A DNA stretch of 64,000 nucleotides from CBDDIP01 sp965279405 (GCA_965279405.1 OZ257157.1:1860001-1924000); one strand, 5' to 3'; shown: positions 18,693 to 27,962, counted from the first letter of the stretch. A program made the numbers and translations. The notes: generated by a model from the sequence alone, not told the origin.

Positions 18693-20171
18693 GTGCGTGC
18701 ACGGTTCCGCGAACTGGCCCTTGGGCAGCCGGCCGCGGCGCGCCTGTCCATCGCCCACGGCGTGGCGGCCGCGGCCGACTCGTACGTCACCGTGTCGCTC
18801 GCCGGGTCGCTGTTCTTCAGCCTCAGCCCGGAGGCCTCCCGCCAGCAGGTGCTGCTGTACCTGCTGGTGACGATGGCGCCGCTGGCCGTGCTGGCGCCGC
18901 TCGTCGGCCCCGCCGTCGATCGCTTCCGCGGCCGTCCGCAGTGGGTTGCTGCTGCCTGCTACCTCCTGCGTGCGGTGTTCTGCGTGCTCCTCGCCAACTC
19001 GCTGTTCCAGCTGTCGTTCTACGCGTTCGCCATCGGGCTGTTGATCAGCAGCAAGGCCAGCGGCGTGGTCAAGCAGGCACTGGTCCCGCTGGTCACCGAC
19101 GACCCGGATCACCTCGTGTCGACCAACGCGACGCTGGCGCGGATGAGCACGTTGTGTGGCGCGATCGGCGGCTCGTCCGCTGCCGGCGTCCTGGCGTGGG
19201 TGGGTGCGGCGTGGGTGCTGCGCGTCGGCGCCGTGCTTTTCGTCATCGCCGCCGTCGTCATCTGGCGGCTGCACACCCGACCGCCCGACGAACCCGTGCA
19301 CCACACGGTCGAGTACGCCGAGATGCACCTGCCGACGGTGCTCGTCGGCTCCATCGGGTTCATGGCCATCCGCGGCGCGGTCGGCTTCTTCGTCTTCACC
19401 ATGGCGTTCACCCTGCGCCGCGCCAGCGAACCGCCGTGGGTGTACGGCGCGGCCATCGGCATCTACGGCGCTGGCGCGTTCCTCGGCAACGTGGTCACCC
19501 CGCTGCTGCGCCGCCGCTTCCGCGAGCAGACGCTGCTGGGTCTGGCGATCGCGGCACCGGCGTCGTTGGCGATCGTCGGGATCCTGGGCGTGTCGCGGCC
19601 GCTGCTGCTCACCGTGGGCGGGCTGATCGGGCTGTCCACCACGCTCGGCCGGCACTCGTTCGACAGCCTGCTGCAGTCCCGCGCCCCGGCCGCCTCTCGT
19701 GGCCGCGCCGGTGCCCGCTACGAGACCCGCTTCTCGCTCGCCTACGTCGCCGGTGCGGTGATCGCCACACCCATGGTGCTGCCGGCCGAGGCGAGCATGG
19801 CCGTGCTCAGCGTGATCTACCTTCCGGCCCTCGTGGTGTTCGTGCGCGCGTTCGAAGCGGCACGGCGGCTCGAGCAGGAGTCGGGGTTGGCCACGCTGCA
19901 GCCGGCGATCAACCGCCTCGCCGCAGCGGACGACCTGCGCGACGGTGGGAGCGCGCGTGCGGCGATCGTCGACGCGTCGGCCGCCGTCGACCTGGCCCAG
20001 TTGGCGCACAACGAGATCGCGGCACACCCGCGGCGTGACGAGCTCGATCGTTTGCGCCGCGTCGCGCTCGACCCGAGCGAACCGGTCGACGAGGCGATGG
20101 CGACCGAGGCGATCGCCATCGCTCGCGAGCTGATCAGCCCGGTGGCTGTTCCGTCGCCTCCGTCACCGTGA
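18693..20171 (+). CDS. MFS-type membrane transporter
   Basis: A protein of about 492 residues with about 11-12 hydrophobic helices, two six-helix halves and the loop DRFRGRPQ after helix 2, which resembles the MFS A-motif. A cytoplasmic C-terminal extension of about 80 residues (LEQESGLATLQ onward) is rich in Ala and acidic residues and is not usual for the family. The substrate is unknown; a drug or metabolite exporter is plausible. GTG 18693 (VRARFRELALGQP) is preferred because a leaderless promoter-like CACAAT precedes it; ATG 18624 is the alternative. Its end overlaps the convergent lipoprotein gene by 38 bp. Confidence 0.8.
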   Translation: MRARFRELALGQPAAARLSIAHGVAAAADSYVTVSLAGSLFFSLSPEASRQQVLLYLLVTMAPLAVLAPLVGPAVDRFRGRPQWVAAACYLLRAVFCVLLANSLFQLSFYAFAIGLLISSKASGVVKQALVPLVTDDPDHLVSTNATLARMSTLCGAIGGSSAAGVLAWVGAAWVLRVGAVLFVIAAVVIWRLHTRPPDEPVHHTVEYAEMHLPTVLVGSIGFMAIRGAVGFFVFTMAFTLRRASEPPWVYGAAIGIYGAGAFLGNVVTPLLRRRFREQTLLGLAIAAPASLAIVGILGVSRPLLLTVGGLIGLSTTLGRHSFDSLLQSRAPAASRGRAGARYETRFSLAYVAGAVIATPMVLPAEASMAVLSVIYLPALVVFVRAFEAARRLEQESGLATLQPAINRLAAADDLRDGGSARAAIVDASAAVDLAQLAHNEIAAHPRRDELDRLRRVALDPSEPVDEAMATEAIAIARELISPVAVPSPPSP

Positions 20172-20637
20172 CGCCGGACGACGTCGCGCTGACGGTGAGC
20201 TCCCAGGCGGTCGTGTGCTCGGCGTCCGAGTACAGCGTGAGGGTGAGGTGCTCGACGCTGAAGTGCTCGTCCTCGATCGGCTCCAAGGTCACCAGGACGC
20301 CGGCGTCCTTCACCGGCTGCAGGTCGGTGTCGAGCTCGAGCGCGTCGTCACGATCGTCGGCGAAGCGCACCGTCGCCTCGTCCACCGTGTCGCGTGCGAC
20401 TGCTGCCTGCGTGCCCGCACCGATGGCCGAACCGTCCTCGGTGGCGATGTAGATGATCGGCACGGTGTCGTCGATCGGCGCCGGTAGCTGATCGGTGGTG
20501 ATCCAACGAACGACGGCGCTGTACGCACCGTCGGGGGTGACCTTCGGCGGGCCGTCGTCGGACGTGCACGCCGCGAGCGAGACCAACAGACCCGCCGCCA
20601 GGAAGACGCCGCATCGTCGCGACCACTCCGAACGCAT
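20134..20637 (-). CDS. Lipoprotein of unknown function
   Basis: A 167-residue exported protein. The signal peptide (MRSEWSRRCGVFLAAGLL) ends in lipobox SLAAC, after which it should be lipid-anchored outside the membrane. The mature domain contains alternating strands (AVVRWITT, PIIYIAT, VLVTLEPI, LTLTLYSD) that suggest a small beta-rich domain. No family is recognised. It lies 17 bp downstream of the TauD-type dioxygenase gene and could share its transcript. Its 3' end overlaps the MFS gene on the other strand. Confidence 0.7.
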   Translation of the reverse strand: MRSEWSRRCGVFLAAGLLVSLAACTSDDGPPKVTPDGAYSAVVRWITTDQLPAPIDDTVPIIYIATEDGSAIGAGTQAAVARDTVDEATVRFADDRDDALELDTDLQPVKDAGVLVTLEPIEDEHFSVEHLTLTLYSDAEHTTAWELTVSATSSGVTVTEATEQPPG

Positions 20638-20654
20638 GGTTCGACTGTACGTGG

Positions 20655-21527
20655 TCAGGCCCCCGCTGCAACGGGAGCGGATCCGCTGACGCTCGTGCGG
20701 AACATCTCCCGGCGGTGCCCGGCGTAGTCGTTCACCGCCAGGTGCTGGGTGCAGCGGTTGTCCCAGATGGCCATCATGTGCGGCTGCCAGCGCAGGCGAC
20801 AGGTGAAGTTCTCGTGCACCGCGTGCTTGGCCAGGCGGGCGATCAGCGGTGCAGCGGCCTCCTGCGTCCATCCCTCGATGCCCACCGTGTAGACGGGGTT
20901 GGCGTAGAGCGCGGCACGGCCGGTCTCCGGGTGGCGGATCACCATCGGGTGCACGTGCACGCCGTGCGCGTCGGCCGACGGCTCGATCGCCATCGACGTC
21001 TTGCTCTGAACCGATTCGAGGAAGCCGCCGGTGCCGTACGCCGGCCCCGCGCTGTGCACGCCGCGCAGGGTCAGCAGCTGCTCGCGCAGCTCGGCCGGCA
21101 ACGTCTCGTAGGCCAGGTACTGGTTGGCCCAGATCGTGTCGCCGCCGAACGGCGGGACCTCCCACGCGTGCAGGATCGTGAACGACGGCGGCGCCGGGAG
21201 GTACGACAGATCGGTGTGCCACGCGTTGGCGAAGTTGAGCTCGTCGCCCGGCTCCTTGATGACGCGGATCACGTACGGCCGCCCGGCCACCGGCGTGACG
21301 TAGGGGGTGATGTCGCGGCCGCCCATCTCGTCGGTGAAGCGCTCCAGCTCGTCGAGCCCGATGTGCTGCTCGGGCAGGAACACGACGAGGTGGTCGCGCA
21401 ACGCCTGGCGCAACGCTCCCATCTCAGCCGGTGCGAGTGGCGCGCGCAGGTCGAGCCCGCGCACGTACGCGCCGAGCGATCCAGCGACGCGTTCGATCTC
21501 CAACGGTGCGTGCATCACATCCCCCAT
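20655..21527 (-). CDS. TauD/TfdA-family Fe(II)/2-oxoglutarate dioxygenase
   Basis: A 290-residue dioxygenase of the taurine/2,4-D family. The iron ligands are in WHTDLSY (H104, D106) and TQHLAVND (H262); R277 in HRREMFRTSV would bind 2-oxoglutarate. GGDTIWANQYLAYETLP is a family hallmark. Such enzymes hydroxylate sulfonates, aryloxy acids, alkyl sulfates or similar compounds; the substrate is not resolved. ATG 21527 and ATG 21515 (MHAPLEIERV) are both possible starts. It is divergent from the class III aminotransferase, with about 55 bp between starts. Confidence 0.88.
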   Translation of the reverse strand: MGDVMHAPLEIERVAGSLGAYVRGLDLRAPLAPAEMGALRQALRDHLVVFLPEQHIGLDELERFTDEMGGRDITPYVTPVAGRPYVIRVIKEPGDELNFANAWHTDLSYLPAPPSFTILHAWEVPPFGGDTIWANQYLAYETLPAELREQLLTLRGVHSAGPAYGTGGFLESVQSKTSMAIEPSADAHGVHVHPMVIRHPETGRAALYANPVYTVGIEGWTQEAAAPLIARLAKHAVHENFTCRLRWQPHMMAIWDNRCTQHLAVNDYAGHRREMFRTSVSGSAPVAAGA

Positions 21528-21570
21528 CGCGCCAGTCTCGCGCCTGCGCCGTGCTCATTTGGCGGGCGCC

Positions 21571-21576
21571 TACCAT
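21571..21576 (+). promoter_or_regulatory. Leaderless-type -10 box (TACCAT)
   Basis: TACCAT ends 6 nt before ATG 21583. No ribosome binding site precedes the ATG, so the aminotransferase mRNA probably starts at or next to its start codon. Confidence 0.5.
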
Positions 21577-21582
21577 TGGCGC

Positions 21583-22821
21583 ATGACGACGACGTCGCAC
21601 CTGTCAGGAGTCTGGTTCTCGGTCACGCCGCTGCAGGTGGCCAGCGGCCACGGTTGCTGGGTCACCACGGTCGACGGCGAGGAGTACCTCGACTTCGCCG
21701 CCGGCATCGCCGTGAACTCCACGGGCCACGCCCACCCGCACGTGGCCAAGGCCATTGCCGACCAGGCCCAGCGGTTCATCCACGCTCAGGTCAACGTGTT
21801 CCGCCACGACCTGCTGGAGCCGTTGGCGGCCAAGCTCGCCGAGATCACGCCCGGCAGCATCGACACGTTCTTCTACGCCAACTCCGGCGCCGAGATCACC
21901 GAGGCCGCGGTGAAGCTGGCCAAGCAGGCGACGAAGCGGCCGAACATCATCGTCTTCGCCGGCAGCTTCCACGGCCGCACGCACATGACGATGGCGATGA
22001 CGACGTCGAAGACCGGCTACCGCGCCGGGCACTCGCCGCTGCCCGCCGGCGTGTTCGTGGCGCCCTACCCGGATCCGCTGGTCGAGGACCAGGACGCCGA
22101 GGTCGCTCGCGCGCTGGCCGGTTTCGATCATCTGCTCAAGTCGCTCACCGCGCCAGAGGAGACCGCGGCGGCGATCCTCGAGCCGGTGCTCGGCGAGGGC
22201 GGCTACATCGCTGCGCCGCCGGCGTTCATCCACGGCATCGTCGAACGGTGCCGTCAGCACGGGATCCTGTTCGTCGCCGACGAGGTGCAGAGCGGTTTCG
22301 GCCGCACCGGCAAGCTGTTCGCCGTCGAGCACTACGACATCGAGCCGGACATCATCTGCATGGCCAAGGGCATTGCCTCCGGCTTCCCGTTCGCCGCGCT
22401 CGGCACCCGTCGCGAGCTCGACGACAAGTGGCCGAAGGGCAGCCACGGCGGCACGTACGGCGGCAACGCCATGGGCTGCGCGGCAGCGCTGGCGACGATC
22501 GAGCTGATGCAGGACCCCGCGTTCCTGGAGAACGTCAACGCCCGCGGCGATCAGCTGCGCGCCGGCTTCACCGAGTTGCAGCGCGAGCACACCGACCTCG
22601 TGCAGGTGCGTGGCCCGGGCCTGATGGTCGGCACCGAGTTCACCAACGCGGCGCGCGTTGCGGCGATCCAGGCCCACTGCCTCGATGAGGGTCGGATGAT
22701 CCTGATGAACGCCGGTACCTACGGCACGTGCCTGCGCTGGATGCCGCCGCTGGTGGTCGACGAGCACGAGATCGACCTCGCCCTCGCCGCGTTCGGCGCA
22801 GCGCTCAAGGCCACGGCCTGA
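21583..22821 (+). CDS. Class III aminotransferase (4-aminobutyrate/ornithine aminotransferase-like)
   Basis: A 412-residue PLP enzyme. Conserved sites are YLDFAAGIAVNSTGHAHP near the N-terminus, YANSGAEITEAAVKLAK (phosphate-binding turn), SFHGRTHMTMAMT, EPVLGEGGY, FVADEVQSGFGRTGK with the pyridine-binding Asp, and the lysine in MAKGIASGFPFAALG. It resembles GABA and ornithine/acetylornithine aminotransferases; the substrate cannot be fixed from motifs. ATG 21583 follows a -10-like TACCAT by 6 nt. A MarR-type regulator gene starts 3 bp after its stop and may control this region. Confidence 0.9.
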   Translation: MTTTSHLSGVWFSVTPLQVASGHGCWVTTVDGEEYLDFAAGIAVNSTGHAHPHVAKAIADQAQRFIHAQVNVFRHDLLEPLAAKLAEITPGSIDTFFYANSGAEITEAAVKLAKQATKRPNIIVFAGSFHGRTHMTMAMTTSKTGYRAGHSPLPAGVFVAPYPDPLVEDQDAEVARALAGFDHLLKSLTAPEETAAAILEPVLGEGGYIAAPPAFIHGIVERCRQHGILFVADEVQSGFGRTGKLFAVEHYDIEPDIICMAKGIASGFPFAALGTRRELDDKWPKGSHGGTYGGNAMGCAAALATIELMQDPAFLENVNARGDQLRAGFTELQREHTDLVQVRGPGLMVGTEFTNAARVAAIQAHCLDEGRMILMNAGTYGTCLRWMPPLVVDEHEIDLALAAFGAALKATA

Positions 22822-22824
22822 CCC

Positions 22825-23265
22825 TTGCCCCGCCTCGACGCGGAACGAGTGGCGCTGTGGCGTTCGTTCGCGGCCACCGCCGAGACGGTTCGTCGACGGA
22901 TCGATGCCGAGCTCGTGGAGGTGCACGACCTGTCGCTGGCCTACTTCGAGGTGCTCAGCTCGTTGCGCGTCGCGGGCGGGTCGCAGCGCGTCGGTCAGCT
23001 GTGCGCCGAGCTCGACGAGGTCCCCTCGTCGTTCTCGCGCCGGCTCGACCGCATGGAGGAGGACGGCTTGGTCACCCGGGCCGCAACGCCGACCCCGGAT
23101 GACCGTCGTGCCGTCACCGTCACCCTGAGTCGCGAGGGCCGGCTGGTGTGGCGCGATGCCAACGTCACCTACCGCCGCCTGGTGCAGCAGCAGTTCGCCC
23201 AACGTCTCACCGAGACCGACATCGCCGCACTCCAACGAGTCCTCGGCAAGACCGCCCCCGACTGA
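22825..23265 (+). CDS. MarR-family transcriptional regulator
   Basis: A 146-residue winged-helix regulator. The recognition part reads VGQLCAELDEVPSSFSRRLDRMEEDGLVTRA, followed by the wing DDRRAVTVTLSREG, as in MarR proteins. It would bind DNA as a dimer and respond to a small ligand. The start is taken as TTG 22825, three bases after the aminotransferase stop, because the first helix (ALWRSFAATAETVRRRI) would be cut by later starts. Operon position suggests control of the upstream aminotransferase or nearby TauD gene. Confidence 0.82.
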   Translation: MPRLDAERVALWRSFAATAETVRRRIDAELVEVHDLSLAYFEVLSSLRVAGGSQRVGQLCAELDEVPSSFSRRLDRMEEDGLVTRAATPTPDDRRAVTVTLSREGRLVWRDANVTYRRLVQQQFAQRLTETDIAALQRVLGKTAPD

Positions 23266-23272
23266 GCCGCGG

Positions 23273-24247
23273 TCAGTCGCCAGACCCCGACCCGACGAAT
23301 CGAGCGGTGGCGAGCACGCACGATCCGTCCAAGCGATTGCTGGTGACGACGATCTTCACGCGAAGCGCGTTCGTGACGTCGATCTCGAACGGGGCGAGCA
23401 TCCCCAGCCACGCGGTCTGGTCGAACACGGCGGTGCCGTCGGCGAAGATCTCGACCCGACACTGCAACGCCGAGTCGGAACCGTCCCAGATGCCGATGGA
23501 CCCCTTGATGCGGCTCCAGTCGCGGCCGAGATCGAACTCGCAGGTGGATGAGCCGGAGCCCCACGAGTGGCTCGCCCAGTAGGTGCTGTCGAGCTGCGTG
23601 GACCCGTTGACGCTGATGTCGCCGTACTGGAGACCGCAGTCGTCGACGACGCCATACTCACCGAGGAACTTCGTTGTCGGTGTCGTGGCGACGGAGAGCT
23701 TGACCTCGGAGCCGATGGACTGACCGGCGGCTGGGGTGGACGAGATGATCGTCCCGTCGGCCACGGTGTCGTCGAGGACCTCCTCGATCGTCACGGTCAC
23801 GCCGCGCTCGTCGAAGTACGTCTGCGCCTCGGCCACGAGCTTGCCCGCCCATTCGGCCATCGGCGGGAGTGCCTTGGTCACGGTGAGGTCGACGGGGCCG
23901 GTGATGCGACTGCCTGCGCTCGGCACCTGATCGAGCACCGTCCCGGGGGCCGTGACGTGCTCGACCTCGGTGATGCGCACATCGGCCACGTCGAGATCGG
24001 TCAGCTCGGCCTTCGCATCGGCGAGCGTCGCGCCGACGAGGTCCGGCATCTTCGACGGTTGCGTGGTGGTGGTGACCACCACCGTCGTCGTCGTGTCGGC
24101 GACGGTGGTCGTCGAGCCGTCGCTCGCGACCGTCGAGTCCGATGTGCGCGGCGAAGCCGAGTCGGGCACGGCGAGCTTGGCGCCACTGCCTCCACCGCAT
24201 GCGGCCAACGCCACGGTTCCCACGATCACCAGTACGGTCCGCCTCAC
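23273..24247 (-). CDS. Lipoprotein with two PASTA-like domains and an NPCBM-like C-terminal domain
   Basis: A 324-residue exported protein. The signal peptide ends in VALAAC; a Ser/Thr-rich stalk follows to about residue 65. PASTA-like unit 1 starts PDLVGATLADAKAEL (about 68-135), unit 2 covers AEAQTYFDERGVTV to LSVATT (about 137-190). The C-terminal about 120 residues (YWASHSWGSGSSTCEFDLGR, GIWDGSDS, VEIFADGTAVF) resemble the NPCBM/carbohydrate-binding fold. It may therefore bind peptidoglycan or glycans at the cell surface. GTG 24247 is well supported by AAGGAG about 8 nt upstream. It is divergent from the Hsp70-propeller gene. Confidence 0.75.
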   Translation of the reverse strand: MRRTVLVIVGTVALAACGGGSGAKLAVPDSASPRTSDSTVASDGSTTTVADTTTTVVVTTTTQPSKMPDLVGATLADAKAELTDLDVADVRITEVEHVTAPGTVLDQVPSAGSRITGPVDLTVTKALPPMAEWAGKLVAEAQTYFDERGVTVTIEEVLDDTVADGTIISSTPAAGQSIGSEVKLSVATTPTTKFLGEYGVVDDCGLQYGDISVNGSTQLDSTYWASHSWGSGSSTCEFDLGRDWSRIKGSIGIWDGSDSALQCRVEIFADGTAVFDQTAWLGMLAPFEIDVTNALRVKIVVTSNRLDGSCVLATARFVGSGSGD

Positions 24248-24373
24248 GGGCTGTCTCCTTGTTTCGGCCCGTCAGGTTGTGTCTTCGTGTGGACCCGGAG
24301 GCTAGCCCGCACGGGTGACGCCTCGAGGTTCGGATCGCTGTACGCCGAGCGCTGCCGAACGGTTCACCGCGTC

Positions 24374-26575
24374 ATGCCGCGACTGCCGTTGCGTCCGGAA
24401 CGCATGCCCGCGCACGTGATCCTCGGTGTCGACGTCGGAACCACGTTCACGGCCGCAGTGGCGTCGGTCGATGGTCGACTCGAGACGGTCAACCTCGGCA
24501 ACGGCTCGGCGACCATGCCGTCAACGGTGTTTGTGCGCGACCACGGGACCGTCTTGACCGGGGTCGCTGCAGACGCACGTGCCGTCGGCGAACCGCATCG
24601 GTATGCCCGGGCCTTCAAGCGCCGCTTCGGCGACCCGGTGCCGCTGCATCTCGGCATCGATGTGCGCGCGGACGAGCTGACGCGGATGCTGCTCACCGAG
24701 GTGGTGGGCCGTGCCATCGAGCGGTTGGGTCTGCCGATCGACCACCTCGTCGTCACCCACCCGGCCACCTACAACGACTATCGGCGCAGCCTGCTGGAAG
24801 CGGCGGCGCATGGCTTGGCTCCCATCGTCACCTTGCTGCCAGAGCCCGTCGCGGTTGCATGGGAGTACGTGGCCCGCCGTCCGGTGAGCGATGGCGCGCT
24901 GCTGGCCATCTACGACCTCGGCGGCGGCACGTTCGATACCGCACTCGTCGAGCAGGGACCGCGTGGCTGGCAGATCGTCGGCGAACCAATGGGTCTCGAG
25001 CAGCTCGGCGGCATCGACTTCGATGAGGCCCTGTTCGATCAGGTCGATGCCCGTGTCAACGGCGCGCTGCGGCGCCTCGACGGCTCCGACGTCGCTGTTC
25101 GACGTTCGTTGCACACGCTGCTGCAGCACGTTCGCCAGGCGAAGGAGCTCCTGGCGACCGACGGCGAAGCCACCGTTCCGCTCGGCATCGGCAGTCTGCC
25201 GCCGACTGTCGTCATCGCTCGCGCCGATCTCGATCGCGAGATCGCCGGGAGGCTCGAAGCGACCGTTCGCCTCGTCGAGACATCGCTGCGTTCCGTCGGT
25301 CGAACGTTTGCCGACCTCGAGGCTGTCGTGCTCGCCGGCGGCTCGACCCGCTTGCCGATCGTGCGCTCGACGGTGGCGCGTCTGTCGGGACGGCCGGTTG
25401 CAGTGGACGTCGATCCCGACCTGGCGATCGCTGCCGGAGCGGTGCGATCGGTGATCCCTGCTCTCGCCGAGGCGCCTGCCGCGTCCGCCGTTCCACGCGC
25501 ACCACTGGCGACGGCAATGCCGAGCTCGACGAAGCGAATCGGCCGGCGCGCGTTGCTGGTCGCCGGCGCCGCCGGGGCCGCCGGGGCGGCGGGAGCATTG
25601 CTGGCGCGCCGGGGCGGTAGCGACCGGTCGGCGAGCGCGACGTCGGGCCCGGCTGCATCGCCGCCGCCGGGGACCGGCCCGGTCGTGTCGCCGCTCGGAA
25701 CCGCACCGACCGAACCGACTGTCGGCCCGACCGCGACGTCGCCGGCGACCATCGCAGTCGAGGTGCCGCTCGCGGGCTTTACCTCGATCCGCGGGGATGT
25801 GACTGGGCGGCTCTGGCTACAGGTCGGCGATGCCGGCCGGTTTCTCGATCTCGGCGGCGATGTCGTCGACGCCGAGTTGTCGCCCGACGGGACGCAAGTG
25901 GCGGCGATCCTGCGCGTTGACGGCTCGCCACGGTTGTTCCTCGGCGCCATCGCCGGCGACGTCGCAACCATGACGAAGCTGCCGTTCGAATCAGACGCGG
26001 CTGACGCGACGTGGAACCCGGACGGATCGTCGATCGCGTTCAGCGGAGCGAGCACCAGCGGCCGCGACATCCTGATGTACACGCTGGCGAGCGGCACGGT
26101 CAGCGTGCTCGTCGACTCGTCGGCCACCGACGAGCACCCGGCCTTCCGCGCCGACGGGAAAGCGTTGAGCTTCTCGTCGGATCGCGACGGCGGGTTGCGG
26201 CAAGTGTTCGTGCTGGACGTCGCGACCGGAAGCGTTCGCCGAGCGGCGACGGATGTGATCGAGGGACGCCGCAGCACCTGGGTGTCGGATGCATCGGTCG
26301 CCTTCGAAGCGACCGTTGGCGGCGTACGGGATCTCGTCGAGTGCGACCTCGGCGACAGCACCACCCGACGCATCACGACGACGGAACCCGAAGAGCGGGC
26401 CCCAAAGTTCATCCCGGGCTCGAACGCCATCATCTGCACCATCAGCGATCCAGCGGGCGCGTTCGCGGCCCGCGTCCGTCTCGACGACGGGTCGGTCGAG
26501 CGGCTGAGCGAAGCCGGTACGGGAGATGCCGCGCCTCGCGTGCTCACTGCGGTGCAAGTGGCTGCCTTGGGCTGA
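24374..26575 (+). CDS. Membrane protein: Hsp70-like ATPase fused to an extracytoplasmic beta-propeller
   Basis: A protein of about 733 residues. The N-terminal about 370 residues form an Hsp70/actin-type nucleotide domain: phosphate 1 GVDVGTTFTA, LPEPVAVAWEYV, phosphate 2 IYDLGGGTFDTAL (near residue 180) and the adenosine motif VLAGGSTRLPIV (near 320). The Hsp70 substrate-binding domain is absent. Instead, a basic stretch (TKRIGRRALLVAG) leads to one transmembrane helix (about 392-412), a Pro/Thr/Ser linker, and repeats of the TolB/WD40 type (DAELSPDGTQVA, ATWNPDGSSIAFSG, PAFRADGKALSFSSDRDG) that would form a propeller outside the cell. ATG 24404 is an alternative start. The role is unknown; transmembrane sensing is a guess. 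Confidence 0.8.
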   Translation: MPRLPLRPERMPAHVILGVDVGTTFTAAVASVDGRLETVNLGNGSATMPSTVFVRDHGTVLTGVAADARAVGEPHRYARAFKRRFGDPVPLHLGIDVRADELTRMLLTEVVGRAIERLGLPIDHLVVTHPATYNDYRRSLLEAAAHGLAPIVTLLPEPVAVAWEYVARRPVSDGALLAIYDLGGGTFDTALVEQGPRGWQIVGEPMGLEQLGGIDFDEALFDQVDARVNGALRRLDGSDVAVRRSLHTLLQHVRQAKELLATDGEATVPLGIGSLPPTVVIARADLDREIAGRLEATVRLVETSLRSVGRTFADLEAVVLAGGSTRLPIVRSTVARLSGRPVAVDVDPDLAIAAGAVRSVIPALAEAPAASAVPRAPLATAMPSSTKRIGRRALLVAGAAGAAGAAGALLARRGGSDRSASATSGPAASPPPGTGPVVSPLGTAPTEPTVGPTATSPATIAVEVPLAGFTSIRGDVTGRLWLQVGDAGRFLDLGGDVVDAELSPDGTQVAAILRVDGSPRLFLGAIAGDVATMTKLPFESDAADATWNPDGSSIAFSGASTSGRDILMYTLASGTVSVLVDSSATDEHPAFRADGKALSFSSDRDGGLRQVFVLDVATGSVRRAATDVIEGRRSTWVSDASVAFEATVGGVRDLVECDLGDSTTRRITTTEPEERAPKFIPGSNAIICTISDPAGAFAARVRLDDGSVERLSEAGTGDAAPRVLTAVQVAALG

Positions 26576-26690
26576 CCGTTGCGCAGTGGTTGGTCCGTTT
26601 TGGGAAGCAACGCACTCCGGTTTGGGTTGCTGTCCTTGCAGCCAGCAAACTTCCGGCAGGCTCGCCCAACATCCTGAAAGCAGGTTCGCC

Positions 26691-27860
26691 ATGACCACCG
26701 CCGTCATCGTCGACGCCATCCGCACCCCGCTCGGCAAGCGAAACGGGAAGCTGAAGGACTGGCACCCGGTCGACCTCGCCGCCGAGACCCTCAACGCGCT
26801 GATCGAGCGCACCGGCATCGACCCGGGGACCGTCGACGACGTGGTCATGGGCTGCGTCATGCAGGTCGGCGAGCAGGCCGCCAACATCGCCCGCAACGCG
26901 GTGCTCGCCGCCGGCTGGCCCGACGGCGTGCCCGGCACGACCATCGATCGCCAGTGCGGCAGCAGCCAGCAGGCCGCCCACTTCGCCGCCCAGGGCGTGA
27001 TCGCCGGGGCCTACGACATCGTCGTCGCTGCGGGCGTCGAGGTGATGACCCGCGTGCCGATGGGCTCGTCGATGGTCGACGGCAAGTACGGCTTCCCGTT
27101 CGGGCCCAAGATCGGCGCCCGCTACGCGCCGGCCGGTGGGCTCGTGCCGCAGGGCATCTCTGCGGAGCTGATCGCCGACAAGTGGGGCCTCACCCGCGAC
27201 GACCTCGACGCGTTCGGGGTCCGCTCGCAGGAGCTCGCCGCCCGGGCGACCGCCGAGGGCCGCTTCAGCCGCGAGATCCTGCCGGTGCTCGGCGCCGACG
27301 GGCAGATGATGACCGTCGACGAAGGCCTGCGGGAGACCACCCGCGAGTCGCTGGGCAAGCTCAAGCCGGCGTTCCGCCCGGAGGAGGAAGGCGGCCGGGT
27401 GACGGCGGGCAACTCCTCGCAGATCACCGACGGTTCGTCGGCGATCCTGATCATGAGCGAGGAGAAGGCCAAGGCACTCGGGCTCACCCCGCGGGCCCGC
27501 TTCGTCAACTTCGCCCTCGCCGGCGACGACCCGCGGATGATGCTCACCGCACCCATCCCGGCCACCGAGCGGGTGTTCGCCCGTTCCGGTCTGACGATCG
27601 AGGACATCGACCTCGTCGAGATCAACGAGGCGTTCGCGTCCGTGGTCCTCGCGTGGGAGCAGGAGATCCACCCGGACATGAGCAAGGTCAACGTCAACGG
27701 TGGGGCGATCGCCCTCGGGCACCCGCTCGGTTGCTCCGGTGCCCGGCTGATGACGACCTTGCTCAACGAGCTCGAACGCAGCGGTGGCAGGTACGGCCTG
27801 CAAACGATGTGCGAAGGCGGCGGAATGGCCAACGCCACCATCATCGAACGGTTGGGCTAG
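26691..27860 (+). CDS. Thiolase (acetyl-CoA C-acyltransferase)
   Basis: A 389-residue thiolase that condenses or cleaves acyl-CoA, likely in fatty acid or steroid side-chain oxidation. The nucleophilic cysteine is in DRQCGSSQQA; the catalytic histidine in INEAFASV/GHPLGCSGARL; the C-terminal cysteine in TMCEGGGMAN. The N-terminus AVIVDAIRTPLGKR is typical. Length matches the family. It stands alone and is followed by a strong hairpin. Confidence 0.93.
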   Translation: MTTAVIVDAIRTPLGKRNGKLKDWHPVDLAAETLNALIERTGIDPGTVDDVVMGCVMQVGEQAANIARNAVLAAGWPDGVPGTTIDRQCGSSQQAAHFAAQGVIAGAYDIVVAAGVEVMTRVPMGSSMVDGKYGFPFGPKIGARYAPAGGLVPQGISAELIADKWGLTRDDLDAFGVRSQELAARATAEGRFSREILPVLGADGQMMTVDEGLRETTRESLGKLKPAFRPEEEGGRVTAGNSSQITDGSSAILIMSEEKAKALGLTPRARFVNFALAGDDPRMMLTAPIPATERVFARSGLTIEDIDLVEINEAFASVVLAWEQEIHPDMSKVNVNGGAIALGHPLGCSGARLMTTLLNELERSGGRYGLQTMCEGGGMANATIIERLG

Positions 27861-27896
27861 CGAAACCGCGAGTCTCAAGAACCTAGAAGTTCGACA

Positions 27897-27926
27897 CGCA
27901 GCGCGGTCCTTGGGGACCGCGCTGCG
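27897..27926 (+). terminator. Hairpin terminator after the thiolase gene
   Basis: CGCAGCGCGGTCC, loop TTGG, GGACCGCGCTGCG: a perfect 13-bp stem 36 bp after the thiolase stop. No U tract follows, as is common for GC-rich actinobacterial terminators. Confidence 0.75.
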
Positions 27927-27962
27927 CCGCGTCTGGCCTGCTCACCGTCCACAACCGGGCGG

